Assembly (NCBI GenBank): GCA_900319925.1
Contig: ONQE01000002.1
Span: 1 to 53,714, forward strand
Length of the DNA stretch: 53,714 bases
Direction of reading: 5' to 3'
Source: an uncultured Bacteroidales bacterium
Lineage (GTDB): Bacteria; Bacteroidota; Bacteroidia; Bacteroidales; WCHB1-69
A program made the translations under genes and the position numbers. The notes under the pieces are model-generated. The model saw only the letters and a program-made list of their open reading frames with translations. It was not told where the DNA came from and did no database searches. Positions 18,087 through 25,659 of the stretch are shown piece after piece; position 1 is the stretch's first letter; each line of letters starts with the position of its first letter.

Positions 18087-18117
18087 CCTTAAACCTTAAC
18101 CCCCCAACCTTCAACTA
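18087..18117. repeat. Heptamer array C (CTTAAAC / CTTAACC, about 4 units)
   Basis: About four 7-bp units face array B in the opposite orientation. The stop codon TAG of the T9SS gene (complement of 18115-18117) lies in the last unit. CCTTAAACC at 18088-18096 is the exact inverse of GGTTTAAGG at 18058-18066, so the intergenic RNA can fold into a stem that joins the two arrays. Confidence 0.85.
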
Positions 18118-18606
18118 TTTTCTCACGACTTTGAATGTTTTGAGTGTCCGTTTTCCGTCGCGGAGCTCTAAGAAGTAGGTTCCGGTGGCATACTGGCCGA
18201 TTTGGAAGGTGGTAAGGTCTCCCGTGACCGGGATGACTTGCAGAAGTCTGCCCCTGCTGTCGAACAGGTGGGCCTGCAATCCGTCGTCGGTCAGTTCGAA
18301 GCCGTTGAGCTGCAGGCGGGCTTGATTCTCCGTGGGGTTGGGATAGACTACGGCATCGAGCACGATTTGCGGGTAATCGTCCACGCCCACCGCCTGGATT
18401 TCGTAGGGCTGTTGTACACCCTCGGCTGCAGAGATGGAGCCGTTGCTGTTGGTCACGGTCTGTACGGCAATCTGTCCGACCGTGTAGCTCACCGACCCCG
18501 CGGATGATTGGGCGTCACCCCCGACGGGCACAATAGCGCTCTGTGCCGCTCCGAACATAAAGAAGCCTATGCACAGGGCAATCAAAAGGAAATGTTGTCT
18601 TTTCAT
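18115..18606 (-). CDS. Small T9SS type A sorting-domain protein
   Basis: The 163-residue protein has a signal peptide (MKRQHFLLIALCIGFFMFGAAQ), a short module (about 25-72: GSVSYTVGQIAV ... GVQQPYEI) and a C-terminal T9SS type A tail (about 85-163). The tail has the hallmarks VVYPNPTENQARLQL, AHLFDSRGRLLQ, GTYFLELRDGKRT and a basic end KTFKVVRK. T9SS carries such proteins across the outer membrane and removes the tail. Almost nothing is left besides the short module and the tail, so its role is unclear; it may be displayed with, or help locate, the FISUMP proteins that follow in the same direction. Confidence 0.88.
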   Translation of the reverse strand: MKRQHFLLIALCIGFFMFGAAQSAIVPVGGDAQSSAGSVSYTVGQIAVQTVTNSNGSISAAEGVQQPYEIQAVGVDDYPQIVLDAVVYPNPTENQARLQLNGFELTDDGLQAHLFDSRGRLLQVIPVTGDLTTFQIGQYATGTYFLELRDGKRTLKTFKVVRK

Positions 18607-18650
18607 ACGCTTTATTTTTTATAGAATTACATACATAATAATGAACGCTG

Positions 18651-18658
18651 CAAAGGTA
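18651..18658 (-). promoter_or_regulatory. Promoter -7 box of the FISUMP operon (TACCTTTG)
   Basis: On the minus strand TACCTTTG lies 44 nt before the ATG of the T9SS gene, the first of four same-strand genes. No convincing -33 box is seen. Confidence 0.6.
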
Positions 18659-18671
18659 TAAAATTTTTGAT

Positions 18672-18725
18672 AAAAAAAACACGGTGTTTCTGAAATAAAC
18701 ATTTCAAAAACACCGTGTTTTTTAT
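18672..18725. terminator. Long terminator hairpin downstream of ahcY
   Basis: AAAAAACACGGTGTTT (within 18672-18689) pairs with its complement at 18708-18723. An inner stem, TGAAAT with ATTTCA, extends it across one mismatch to a four-base loop. A and T runs flank both sides, so it can act in both directions; for ahcY (minus strand) it lies 18 nt after the stop. Confidence 0.92.
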
Positions 18726-18740
18726 CTCGCCGTAACGGGC

Positions 18741-20150
18741 TTAGTATCGATAGGCATCTGTTTTGTACGGGCCTTCGACTTTAACGCCGATGTAGTCGGC
18801 CTGCTTCTGCGTGAGCTTTGTCAGCTTGACGCCGATCTTGCCTAAGTGCAGGCGGGCGACCTCCTCGTCCAAATGTTTCGGCAGGTTATAAACCCCGACC
18901 TTGTAGTCGTGCTGCCAAAGGTCGAGCTGGGCCATCACTTGGTTGGTGAAGGAGTTGCTCATCACGAAAGAGGGATGTCCGGTGGCGCAGCCCAGGTTCA
19001 CGAGGCGGCCTTCCGCCAGGATGAAGATGGAGTGTCCGTCGGGGAAAATGTACTCATCGACCTGCGGCTTGATGTTCCGTTTGGTGATGTTCGCCTGGCT
19101 TTCGAATGCGCTGACCTGTATCTCGTTGTCGAAGTGGCCAATGTTGCAGACGATGGACTGGTCTTTCATCTTGTTGAGGTGATCCACGGTGATGACGTCG
19201 CAGTTGCCGGTGCAGGTGACGTAGATGTTGCCTTCGTCGAGGGCGTCCTCCACGGTCTTGACTTCGAAGCCCTCCATTGCGGCCTGCAGCGCGCAGATGG
19301 GATCGACCTCGGTGACGATGACGCGGGCGCCGTAGGAGCGCATGGCCTGTGCGCAGCCCTTGCCCACATCGCCGTAGCCGCACACCACGACGACCTTGCC
19401 GGCCACCATCACGTCGGTGGCGCGCTTGATGCCGTCGGCCAACGACTCGCGGCAGCCGTACTTGTTGTCGAACTTGGACTTCGTCACGGAATCGTTGACG
19501 TTGATGGCGGGGAAGAGCAGCTCGCCGCGCTCCATCATCTGGTAGAGGCGGTGCACGCCGGTGGTCGTCTCTTCGGAGACACCCTTGATGTCAGCCAGCA
19601 TATTGTGCCAATGACGGGGATCCTCTTTCAGCACCTGTTTCAGCGTGTTGAAAATCACGGCCTGTTCGTGGGATTCGGGCGTGGCGTCGAGAACGGTCGG
19701 GTCATCTTCGGCCTTGCAACCGAGGTGGATGAGCAGGGTGGCGTCACCGCCGTCATCGACAATGAGTTGCGGTCCTTTGCCGCCGGGGAACGAGAGGGCG
19801 TTCACCGTGCACCACCAGTAGTCTTCCAACGACTCGCCTTTCCATGCGAAGACGGAGACCCCGTTGTCGGCGATGGCGGCGGCGGCGTGGTCCTGCGTGG
19901 AGAAGATGTTACAGCTGCACCAGCGCACTTCCGCGCCGAGGTGTGTCAGCGTCTCGATCAGCACGGCCGTTTGGATGGTCATGTGCAGCGATCCCATGAT
20001 GCGCACACCCCTCAACGGCTGGCTGTCGCCGTATTTCTCGCGGATGGCCAGCAAACCCGGCATCTCCTTTTGGGAAACATCAATGTCTTTGTGTCCCCAC
20101 TCCGCCAACCCCATGTCGGCAATTTTGTATTTTAAGTTATTGTCTATCAT
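18741..20150 (-). CDS. ahcY: S-adenosylhomocysteine hydrolase
   Basis: AhcY splits S-adenosylhomocysteine into adenosine and homocysteine in the cytosol and so relieves inhibition of methyltransferases. The start [13 protein letters not shown] (469 aa) is chosen; the frame runs nine codons further upstream, but the family starts here. Motifs: [15 protein letters not shown] and [15 protein letters not shown] (substrate domain), [18 protein letters not shown] (substrate and hinge), [17 protein letters not shown] (NAD-binding GxGxxG), GHFDNEIQV, and the C-terminal [13 protein letters not shown] whose Lys and Tyr reach the NAD of the neighbouring subunit. The length and motifs are complete. Confidence 0.97.
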   Translation of the reverse strand: MIDNNLKYKIADMGLAEWGHKDIDVSQKEMPGLLAIREKYGDSQPLRGVRIMGSLHMTIQTAVLIETLTHLGAEVRWCSCNIFSTQDHAAAAIADNGVSVFAWKGESLEDYWWCTVNALSFPGGKGPQLIVDDGGDATLLIHLGCKAEDDPTVLDATPESHEQAVIFNTLKQVLKEDPRHWHNMLADIKGVSEETTTGVHRLYQMMERGELLFPAINVNDSVTKSKFDNKYGCRESLADGIKRATDVMVAGKVVVVCGYGDVGKGCAQAMRSYGARVIVTEVDPICALQAAMEGFEVKTVEDALDEGNIYVTCTGNCDVITVDHLNKMKDQSIVCNIGHFDNEIQVSAFESQANITKRNIKPQVDEYIFPDGHSIFILAEGRLVNLGCATGHPSFVMSNSFTNQVMAQLDLWQHDYKVGVYNLPKHLDEEVARLHLGKIGVKLTKLTQKQADYIGVKVEGPYKTDAYRY

Positions 20151-20189
20151 AATATTATAGTTTAATGCTAAAAACAAATTTCAAGGGCG

Positions 20190-20197
20190 CAAAGGTA
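20190..20197 (-). promoter_or_regulatory. Promoter -7 box of ahcY (TACCTTTG)
   Basis: TACCTTTG on the minus strand lies 39 nt before the ahcY ATG. The -33 region lacks a clear TTTG. It lies back to back with the promoter of the GH3 gene at 20261. Confidence 0.6.
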
Positions 20198-20260
20198 ACA
20201 AATATTCGGACTTTGGGGTTCCCTTATAAATATTGTATGAGAAATCTACCGCTTTTTTTG

Positions 20261-20268
20261 TACTTTTG
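20261..20268 (+). promoter_or_regulatory. Promoter -7 box of the GH3 fusion gene (TACTTTTG)
   Basis: TACTTTTG, preceded by a T run, lies 21 nt before the ATG at 20290 and fits TAnnTTTG. Confidence 0.6.
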
Positions 20269-20289
20269 CCGCTCCATTAGCCGTTAAGT

Positions 20290-23172
20290 ATGAAAAAGCA
20301 TATCCATTGTGTTACTGTCGTTTGCGCATTACTGCTGCTCTCCCTTTTCACGGGCCTCCGCAGTCCGGACCCCAACATCAACGTCCTCGACCGGTTGACG
20401 CTGGAGGAAAAGATTGCCCAATTGCTGATTCTCCGCGTGAATAGTACGGATAACGAACAGTATAACAAGGAGTTAGTAGAGTTAGTGGCGCGCGTGCAGC
20501 CCGGCGGCGTCTGCTTTTTCAAAGGCAATCCCACTCCGGAAGCTATGCTCACCAAACGGCTGCAGGCCGTCAGCAACGTACCCCTCTTCGTGGCCATCGA
20601 CGGCGAATGGGGGCCTGCCATGCGCCTTGACAGCTGCGTGGCCTTCCCGCGCCAGATGACCCTCGGCGCCCTTTCCGAGGAAAACGACTCCTTGATCTAC
20701 CAGATGGGACTTGAGGTGGCCGAACAGTGCAAGGCCGTCGGCATCAACCTCAACTTCGCTCCCTGTATCGACATCAACAACAATAGCCGCAACCCCGTGA
20801 TTAACAGCCGCTCCTTCGGCGAGAACCGCGACAAGGTGTGCCGCAAGGCCGCCCTCTACATGCACGGGATGCAGGACGGTGGCATCGTTACCTCCCTCAA
20901 ACACTTCCCCGGCCATGGCGACACCGAGAGCGACTCGCACCTCGCCCTGCCCACCATCCGCAAAAGCCGCATCGATCTCGACGAGATGGAACTCTACCCC
21001 TACCGCCAACTCATTAAGGAGAACCCCGACATGGTAATGGTCGCGCACCTCAACATCCCCGCTTTGGACTCTTCTGCCAATTCGGTGTCCACGCTGTCAT
21101 ACGCCATCGTCACTGACCTGCTCAAGAAAGAATTAGGATATAACGGCTTGATTATCACCGATGCTATGGAAATGAAAGGCGTGCGCAACCAGAACCGCTT
21201 CGAAGGCGATGTGGAAATCCGCGCCTTGCTGGCCGGCGCCGACATCCTGTTGCTCCCCGGCGAAACCGATTCCGTCATCGCCGCTATCAAACGGGCGGTG
21301 GAAGAGGGTGTCATATCCGAAGAACTCATCAATGAGCGGTGCTTACGCGTGCTACAGTTCAAGGAAAGCCGCGGTATCACGAACTACGCTTCCACCAACA
21401 GTGCAGAAATCAATAAATGGATGAACCGTTCGGAAGCGGTCTGGGTCAACCGCCAGATCGAGGAAAAAGCCCTCACGTTGCTGAAGAACGACGACGATAT
21501 GCTGCCCTTGAATGCCAAAACTGCCGCAAACACGGCGTTTCTGTGTGTCGATCGCAAGGCTTACCAGAGCGAATACAAGCGAATTGTGGGCGAGTATAAT
21601 CTTCCATATTATTATATGGATAAGAAGATTTCCTCCAAAGAGCAAACCAATATCCTCACCAAACTGGCCCCGTACAAACAAATCATCGTGGCTTTCGGTG
21701 GCTCCAATCAATTGGGCGGTTCCGGCTACGGCATCGACATGTCGTCGGTGCGGCTGCTCAACCGATTGGCCAAGGAGAAACAAGTGATTCTCATTCATTT
21801 AGGGAATCCATACGCACTCAACTACTTCGATTCGCTGACCAACTACCGCGCCGTCATCGACGCCTACCAGTTCACGCCATCCACCGTGGCGGCTGCGATG
21901 AAAGCCTGCTTCGGGCAGATTGTCTGCGAGGGCACGCTGCCCGTCAGCATCAACGAATATCCCGCCGGCAGCGGCATCCTGATGAACAAATCCGTCGAAA
22001 ACTTCTCTGTTTTACCTGACAATATCACGCAGCAGCTCGACAAGATGCTGCAAGACGGCATCCAGAATCACATTTATCCGGGTTGCGAAGTCATCGCCCT
22101 GCACCACGGGCAGCCCATCTATCACAAGGCTTTCGGCTACCTCGACTACAACCAGCAGGACAAGGTGACGCCGCAGACGATGTACGACATCGCCTCGCTG
22201 ACCAAGGTTGCAGCCACCACCTTGGCGGTCATGAAGTTATACGATAACGGGGAGATCCACCTGACGGACAGAATCGGCAAGTATCTGCCCTACCTGGCCG
22301 GCACCGACAAAGCGAGTCTCACGCTTGAGGAGCTGCTGACGCATACATCGGGGATGCCCGCCTTTATCCCGTTCTACAAGTCCATCCAAGGCAACGAAAA
22401 GTACCTCCGCACCAGCAAAAGCGAGAACTTCAACATCCAAGTGGCGGACAACCTCTATCTTCGCAATGACTATCCCGACACTATCCGCTACAGGGTGGCC
22501 CATTGTAAACTGAAAGAGAAAAAGTACGAATACAGCGACCTTAACTTCCTGTTGCTCAAAGATATGGTGGAGAACGTCACGATGCTGCCAATCGAGCAGT
22601 TCCTGGCCGAAACGTTCTACCAGCCGATGGGGTTGTCGCACACGTCGTTCAGACCGCTGCAGCACGGATTCCACAAGCAGGAGATCGCCCCGACGGAGAA
22701 AGACGAGACGTTCCGCAAGCAGTTGGTCCACGGTTACGTGCATGACCAGACCTCCGCGCTGATGCACGGCAACGCCGGCAACGCGGGTTTGTTCTCCACG
22801 GCGGAGGAAATCGCCGCCATCTTCTTGATGCTGCAGAACGGCGGCGTTTACGAAGGTACGCGCTATCTGTCAGAGAATACCGTGAAGGAGTTCACGAAGA
22901 TGCATTCCCTGCACGGATGTCAAGTTCGCGGCTGCGGATTCCACACTCCGAAATCCTCCGGTGAATCCTCCATCGTGCCCACTGGCGCCTCTACCCACAT
23001 TTTCGGTCACCAGGGTTTCACCGGCACCGTGGTCTGGTGCGACCCGAAAGAAGAGCTGATTTTCGTCTTCCTTTCCAACCGCGTCTGCCCCAACGCCGAG
23101 CCTAATAATCTGGCCAAGAGCGGAATACGATTGAAAGTGCACGATCTCATCTACCGAGGATTAAAACGCTAA
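20290..23172 (+). CDS. GH3 beta-N-acetylglucosaminidase fused to a beta-lactamase-type serine hydrolase
   Basis: The 960-residue protein opens with a signal peptide. Residues about 35-360 are a GH3 barrel of the NagZ type: FVAIDGEWG, FAPCIDINNNSRNPVI, the loop KHFPGHGDTESDSHL with the acid/base His-Asp pair, and ITDAMEMKGV with the nucleophile Asp. A GH3 C-terminal alpha/beta domain follows (about 390-570). Residues about 585-960 are a class C beta-lactamase/esterase fold: SxxK nucleophile in IASLTKVAATTL, YSDLNFLLL at the second motif, LLTHTSGMPAF and HxG at GHQGFTGT. The likely job is cleaving GlcNAc-anhydroMurNAc or glycan plus a peptide or ester bond in the periplasm, so peptidoglycan turnover. 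The fusion is known in Bacteroidota. The first ATG follows the -7 box directly. Confidence 0.9.
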   Translation: MKKHIHCVTVVCALLLLSLFTGLRSPDPNINVLDRLTLEEKIAQLLILRVNSTDNEQYNKELVELVARVQPGGVCFFKGNPTPEAMLTKRLQAVSNVPLFVAIDGEWGPAMRLDSCVAFPRQMTLGALSEENDSLIYQMGLEVAEQCKAVGINLNFAPCIDINNNSRNPVINSRSFGENRDKVCRKAALYMHGMQDGGIVTSLKHFPGHGDTESDSHLALPTIRKSRIDLDEMELYPYRQLIKENPDMVMVAHLNIPALDSSANSVSTLSYAIVTDLLKKELGYNGLIITDAMEMKGVRNQNRFEGDVEIRALLAGADILLLPGETDSVIAAIKRAVEEGVISEELINERCLRVLQFKESRGITNYASTNSAEINKWMNRSEAVWVNRQIEEKALTLLKNDDDMLPLNAKTAANTAFLCVDRKAYQSEYKRIVGEYNLPYYYMDKKISSKEQTNILTKLAPYKQIIVAFGGSNQLGGSGYGIDMSSVRLLNRLAKEKQVILIHLGNPYALNYFDSLTNYRAVIDAYQFTPSTVAAAMKACFGQIVCEGTLPVSINEYPAGSGILMNKSVENFSVLPDNITQQLDKMLQDGIQNHIYPGCEVIALHHGQPIYHKAFGYLDYNQQDKVTPQTMYDIASLTKVAATTLAVMKLYDNGEIHLTDRIGKYLPYLAGTDKASLTLEELLTHTSGMPAFIPFYKSIQGNEKYLRTSKSENFNIQVADNLYLRNDYPDTIRYRVAHCKLKEKKYEYSDLNFLLLKDMVENVTMLPIEQFLAETFYQPMGLSHTSFRPLQHGFHKQEIAPTEKDETFRKQLVHGYVHDQTSALMHGNAGNAGLFSTAEEIAAIFLMLQNGGVYEGTRYLSENTVKEFTKMHSLHGCQVRGCGFHTPKSSGESSIVPTGASTHIFGHQGFTGTVVWCDPKEELIFVFLSNRVCPNAEPNNLAKSGIRLKVHDLIYRGLKR

Positions 23173-23203
23173 CCCTTTAACCGTATAACTTTGTAATCCA
23201 AAT
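23169..23203. repeat. Heptamer array D, degenerate, stop to start (5 units)
   Basis: The gap from the GH3 stop codon to the tsaB ATG is exactly five 7-nt units (CTAACCC, TTTAACC, GTATAAC, TTTGTAA, TCCAAAT), the first containing the stop TAA and the last ending at the base before ATG. The units are weakly alike, but AAC recurs in register in the first three. Confidence 0.6.
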
Positions 23204-23908
23204 ATGATACCAACAATATTACATATCGAAACCGCTACCGACGTATGTTCTGTGGCCTTGTCGCGAGGCGCGGAAGTCATCGGTCTGAAAGAGGAGGCCG
23301 GCGGCAACAACCACGCCAAGCACCTGCTGCCTTTTGTAGAGGAAGCGCTGAAGCAGGGCGGCTGCACCGTCAAGGACCTCGACGGTGTGGCGGTGAGCGT
23401 CGGCCCCGGCTCCTACACGGGCCTGCGCATCGGCGTATCGACCGCCAAGGGCATCGCCTACACCGCCGGAATCCCTGTAATGGCCATCGGCACGTTGGAG
23501 GGTATCGCGCAGGGAGCCAAAGCCTTATGGACGGGAAGCGACGACGTGCAACCGCAGATTGTCCCGATGATTGATGCCCGACGCATGGAGGTCTTCACCG
23601 CCCGCTACGATTTCGCGATGAATATGATGGAGGAGGTCTCCTCCAAAATTGTGGACGAGAACACTTTCGCGGAGCTTTTGGCCTCGCAGACGGTTGTCTT
23701 CTGCGGCAACGGGATGCCCAAGTGCCGCGAGCTCCTCTCCGCCAGTCCGAACGCCCGTTTTGTTGATGCCCCCGTCTCCGCGAAGAACTTGCTGCTCCCC
23801 GCCCTCAAGAAATGGCAAAACCAGGACTTCGAAGACGTAGCCTACTTCGAACCCTTCTACCTGAAGGAGTACGTGGCGGCCAAACCCGTGGTGAAAGGAC
23901 TGAGGTAG
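23204..23908 (+). CDS. tsaB: tRNA threonylcarbamoyladenosine biosynthesis protein TsaB
   Basis: TsaB is the non-catalytic partner of TsaD in adding threonylcarbamoyl to A37 of ANN-decoding tRNAs. The 234 residues match the family. Motifs: ILHIETATDVCSVAL (phosphate-loop remnant of the ASKHA fold), NHAKHLLPFVEEAL, VAVSVGPGSYTGLRIGVSTAKG (signature) and IGTLEGIAQ. It lacks the TsaD metal-binding HxxxH pair, as expected. It lies one 7-bp array downstream of the GH3 gene and may be co-transcribed. Its stop codon TAG is part of the next array. Confidence 0.95.
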   Translation: MIPTILHIETATDVCSVALSRGAEVIGLKEEAGGNNHAKHLLPFVEEALKQGGCTVKDLDGVAVSVGPGSYTGLRIGVSTAKGIAYTAGIPVMAIGTLEGIAQGAKALWTGSDDVQPQIVPMIDARRMEVFTARYDFAMNMMEEVSSKIVDENTFAELLASQTVVFCGNGMPKCRELLSASPNARFVDAPVSAKNLLLPALKKWQNQDFEDVAYFEPFYLKEYVAAKPVVKGLR

Positions 23909-23939
23909 TCAGCAGTTAGCAGTTAGTAGTTAGTAGTTA
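23905..23939. repeat. Heptamer array E (GCAGTTA / GTAGTTA, 5 units)
   Basis: Five 7-bp units (GTAGTCA, two GCAGTTA, two GTAGTTA) begin inside the tsaB 3' end so that the TAG stop at 23906-23908 is in the first unit. The unit is the exact reverse complement of array A (TAACTGC/TAACTAC). Confidence 0.95.
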
Positions 23940-23965
23940 AGGGTAAAAAAGGAAACTTCTTCATT

Positions 23966-24037
23966 GAGCAGCCCCGTTAGGGGCAAGAGCTTGGTAGCCA
24001 GGGGTAAGGCGTGAGGAACGAACGCCGCAGCCCCTGG
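23966..24037. repeat. Two-hairpin dispersed element, copy 1
   Basis: Hairpin 1 is GCCCC-GTTA-GGGGC at 23971-23984. After a spacer AGAGCTTGGTAG comes hairpin 2, whose outer arms CCAGGGG (23998-24004) and CCCCTGG (24031-24037) enclose an inner stem GGCGT/ACGCC. There is no T run, so it is not a normal terminator. A second half copy, inverted, is at 39732-39765. It lies beside array E and upstream of the UspA-like gene. Confidence 0.85.
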
Positions 24038-24065
24038 ATAGAACGACAGACATAGAAAAACGAAT

Positions 24066-24920
24066 ATGGAAGTACACGAACCGATAAAAAGAGACCGCAA
24101 CCTGAACATCACGGTCATTGCCGACGACTCCCGTGTCGGGAGGGTCGCGGTGGGCCATGGTGTGATGCTGGCTGAGGTGTTCCAAGCCTCGCTAACGGTC
24201 ATGACGAACTTCGGGTTCGGATTCGGACTGCCCGAATCCCGCCATATTCCCGATGACAGTTGCTATCTGAAGGAGATCCGGGATACGGTTTCGGAGACGA
24301 AAAACAGCCAGGTTATCACGGACTATGTTTTTCCTGAAACCCTGTTCAAGTATGCCGAAGAGCACAACACGGCTATGTTTGTCATCGGGGTGGCCTACTA
24401 CATGGAAGACCGTGCGGAGTGCCTTTTTACTGCGAAGAAAGCGCTCAAGTTCATCCGCCAGTCGCGATTTCCTGTGATGACCGTTACGGTGCCTCTTGAA
24501 AGTGTCACCGACTACAAAAACATCCTGCTTACCTTGGACATCGAGCGCCAGAACAAAGAAAAGGCGTTGTGGGCGGGCTATTTCAGCCGGTTCTACGGAT
24601 CTGTCATCCACATTCTCTATCCGAAATACAAAGACGAGGGGTTGGTCAAGTTAGTGCGTGACAATGTGGATTTCGTGGAGAAGCTATACGCCAATCTGGA
24701 GATATCATACGATAAGTACCAAGTGCCATCGCAAAGCCATTTGGATGCATACGCCTTGACGGATACCCACGAGTCTGGTGCGTTGGTCATCATGATGACG
24801 CGCTACTATACGCTCGCCGACGTGCTGACGGGTCCCCGTGAGCGCAAAATCATCGGCAAGACAGCGATGCCGGTTTTGTGCATCAACCAGCGTGACGACC
24901 TGTATGTGTTGTGCACATAG
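24066..24920 (+). CDS. UspA-like universal stress family protein, two tandem domains
   Basis: The 284-residue protein has two Usp-like alpha/beta halves, about 13-150 and 155-280. The first starts NLNITVIADDSRVGRVAVGHGVMLAEVFQ, the usual first strand and helix; a strand followed by FVIGV and later FPVMTVTV matches the domain end. The second half starts YKNILLTLDIERQN and ends ALVIMMTRYY ... TAMPVLCIN, where Usp proteins normally show a GSxxxxxxxxxxxPV ATP loop. That loop is not well kept, so ATP binding is doubtful. Its role is unknown beyond stress-linked or regulatory binding. It has no visible -7 box. Its stop codon TAG is part of a palindrome-like sequence (24917-24936). Confidence 0.72.
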   Translation: MEVHEPIKRDRNLNITVIADDSRVGRVAVGHGVMLAEVFQASLTVMTNFGFGFGLPESRHIPDDSCYLKEIRDTVSETKNSQVITDYVFPETLFKYAEEHNTAMFVIGVAYYMEDRAECLFTAKKALKFIRQSRFPVMTVTVPLESVTDYKNILLTLDIERQNKEKALWAGYFSRFYGSVIHILYPKYKDEGLVKLVRDNVDFVEKLYANLEISYDKYQVPSQSHLDAYALTDTHESGALVIMMTRYYTLADVLTGPRERKIIGKTAMPVLCINQRDDLYVLCT

Positions 24921-24936
24921 GGGCGCGATACATCGC
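24917..24936. repeat. Degenerate palindromic element at the stop of the UspA-like gene
   Basis: ATAGGGGCGCGAT then AC then ATCGC resembles the left arm and loop of the palindrome at 50356-50385; the GCGAT/ATCGC stem (24925-24936) is intact and the outer right arm is lost. TAG in the left arm (24918-24920) is the stop codon of the gene. Confidence 0.5.
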
Positions 24937-25028
24937 ATTCGAGCTTGTCGAATCCCTGCCAAATTAAGGGCAAATTGGGGCGGGAAAAGATAAAATTTTT
25001 CGGCAACGGATTGTATGCCAAAAAAGTG

Positions 25029-25036
25029 TATTTTTG
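25029..25036 (+). promoter_or_regulatory. Promoter -7 box of rpsP (TATTTTTG)
   Basis: TATTTTTG lies 36 nt before the rpsP ATG, with an A/T-rich leader typical of ribosomal protein genes in this phylum. Confidence 0.65.
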
Positions 25037-25072
25037 CCGCCGATTTTTTTAACCCCTAAAAATTAATGTATT

Positions 25073-25642
25073 ATGGCAACAAGAATCAGATTACAAAGAC
25101 GCGGTAAGAAGAACCAACCCTTCTACCACCTTGTAATTGCGGATGGTCGAGCACCCCGTGACGGACGATTCATCGAGGATCTGGGTACCTACAACCCCCT
25201 GACCAATCCCGCAACTCTCAACATCAATTTCGACAGAGCGCTGTATTGGTTAGAGGTGGGCGCCACTCCTTCTGACACAGCCCGTGCGATTCTCAAGCGC
25301 GAAGGTGTCTATTTGATGAAACACCTCAAAGGCGGTGTCGCCAAGGGCGCGTTCAGCGAGAACGAAGCCCAGCGCAAGTTCGAAGCCTGGAAGCAGGAGA
25401 AGAACTCCAAGCTGAAAGACGTCGAGAACGCCGAGCGCGAGGCCAAACGCAAAGTCGTGAAAGAGCGCCTTGCCGCCGAGACGAAAGTCCGCGAGGCTAT
25501 CTCCGCGAAAGTGGCCGCCAAGGCTGCTGAAATCGCCGCCGCTCAGGCCAAGGCCGCCCAGGAAGCTGCTGAAGCCGCTGCCGCTGAGGCCGCTGCTGAA
25601 GAGGCTCCCGCCGCCGAAGCCGAACAACCGGCTGCCGAATAG
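25073..25642 (+). CDS. rpsP: 30S ribosomal protein S16 with long Ala-rich tail
   Basis: Residues 1 to about 85 are a standard S16 (MATRIRLQRRGKKNQPFYHLVIADGR... at the start, GRFIEDLGTYNP, WLEVGATPSDTARAIL). S16 binds 16S rRNA early in 30S assembly. The other 100 residues are a charged helix (EAQRKFEAWKQEKNSKLKD...) and then an Ala/Glu-rich, low-complexity tail ending EQPAAE. Many Bacteroidota have such tails; S16 elsewhere is about 80-90 residues. rimM follows after 17 nt, the usual rpsP-rimM pair; trmD and rplS, which often follow, are absent here. Confidence 0.97.
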   Translation: MATRIRLQRRGKKNQPFYHLVIADGRAPRDGRFIEDLGTYNPLTNPATLNINFDRALYWLEVGATPSDTARAILKREGVYLMKHLKGGVAKGAFSENEAQRKFEAWKQEKNSKLKDVENAEREAKRKVVKERLAAETKVREAISAKVAAKAAEIAAAQAKAAQEAAEAAAAEAAAEEAPAAEAEQPAAE

Positions 25643-25659
25643 TTTTTTCCGCCTCCATA

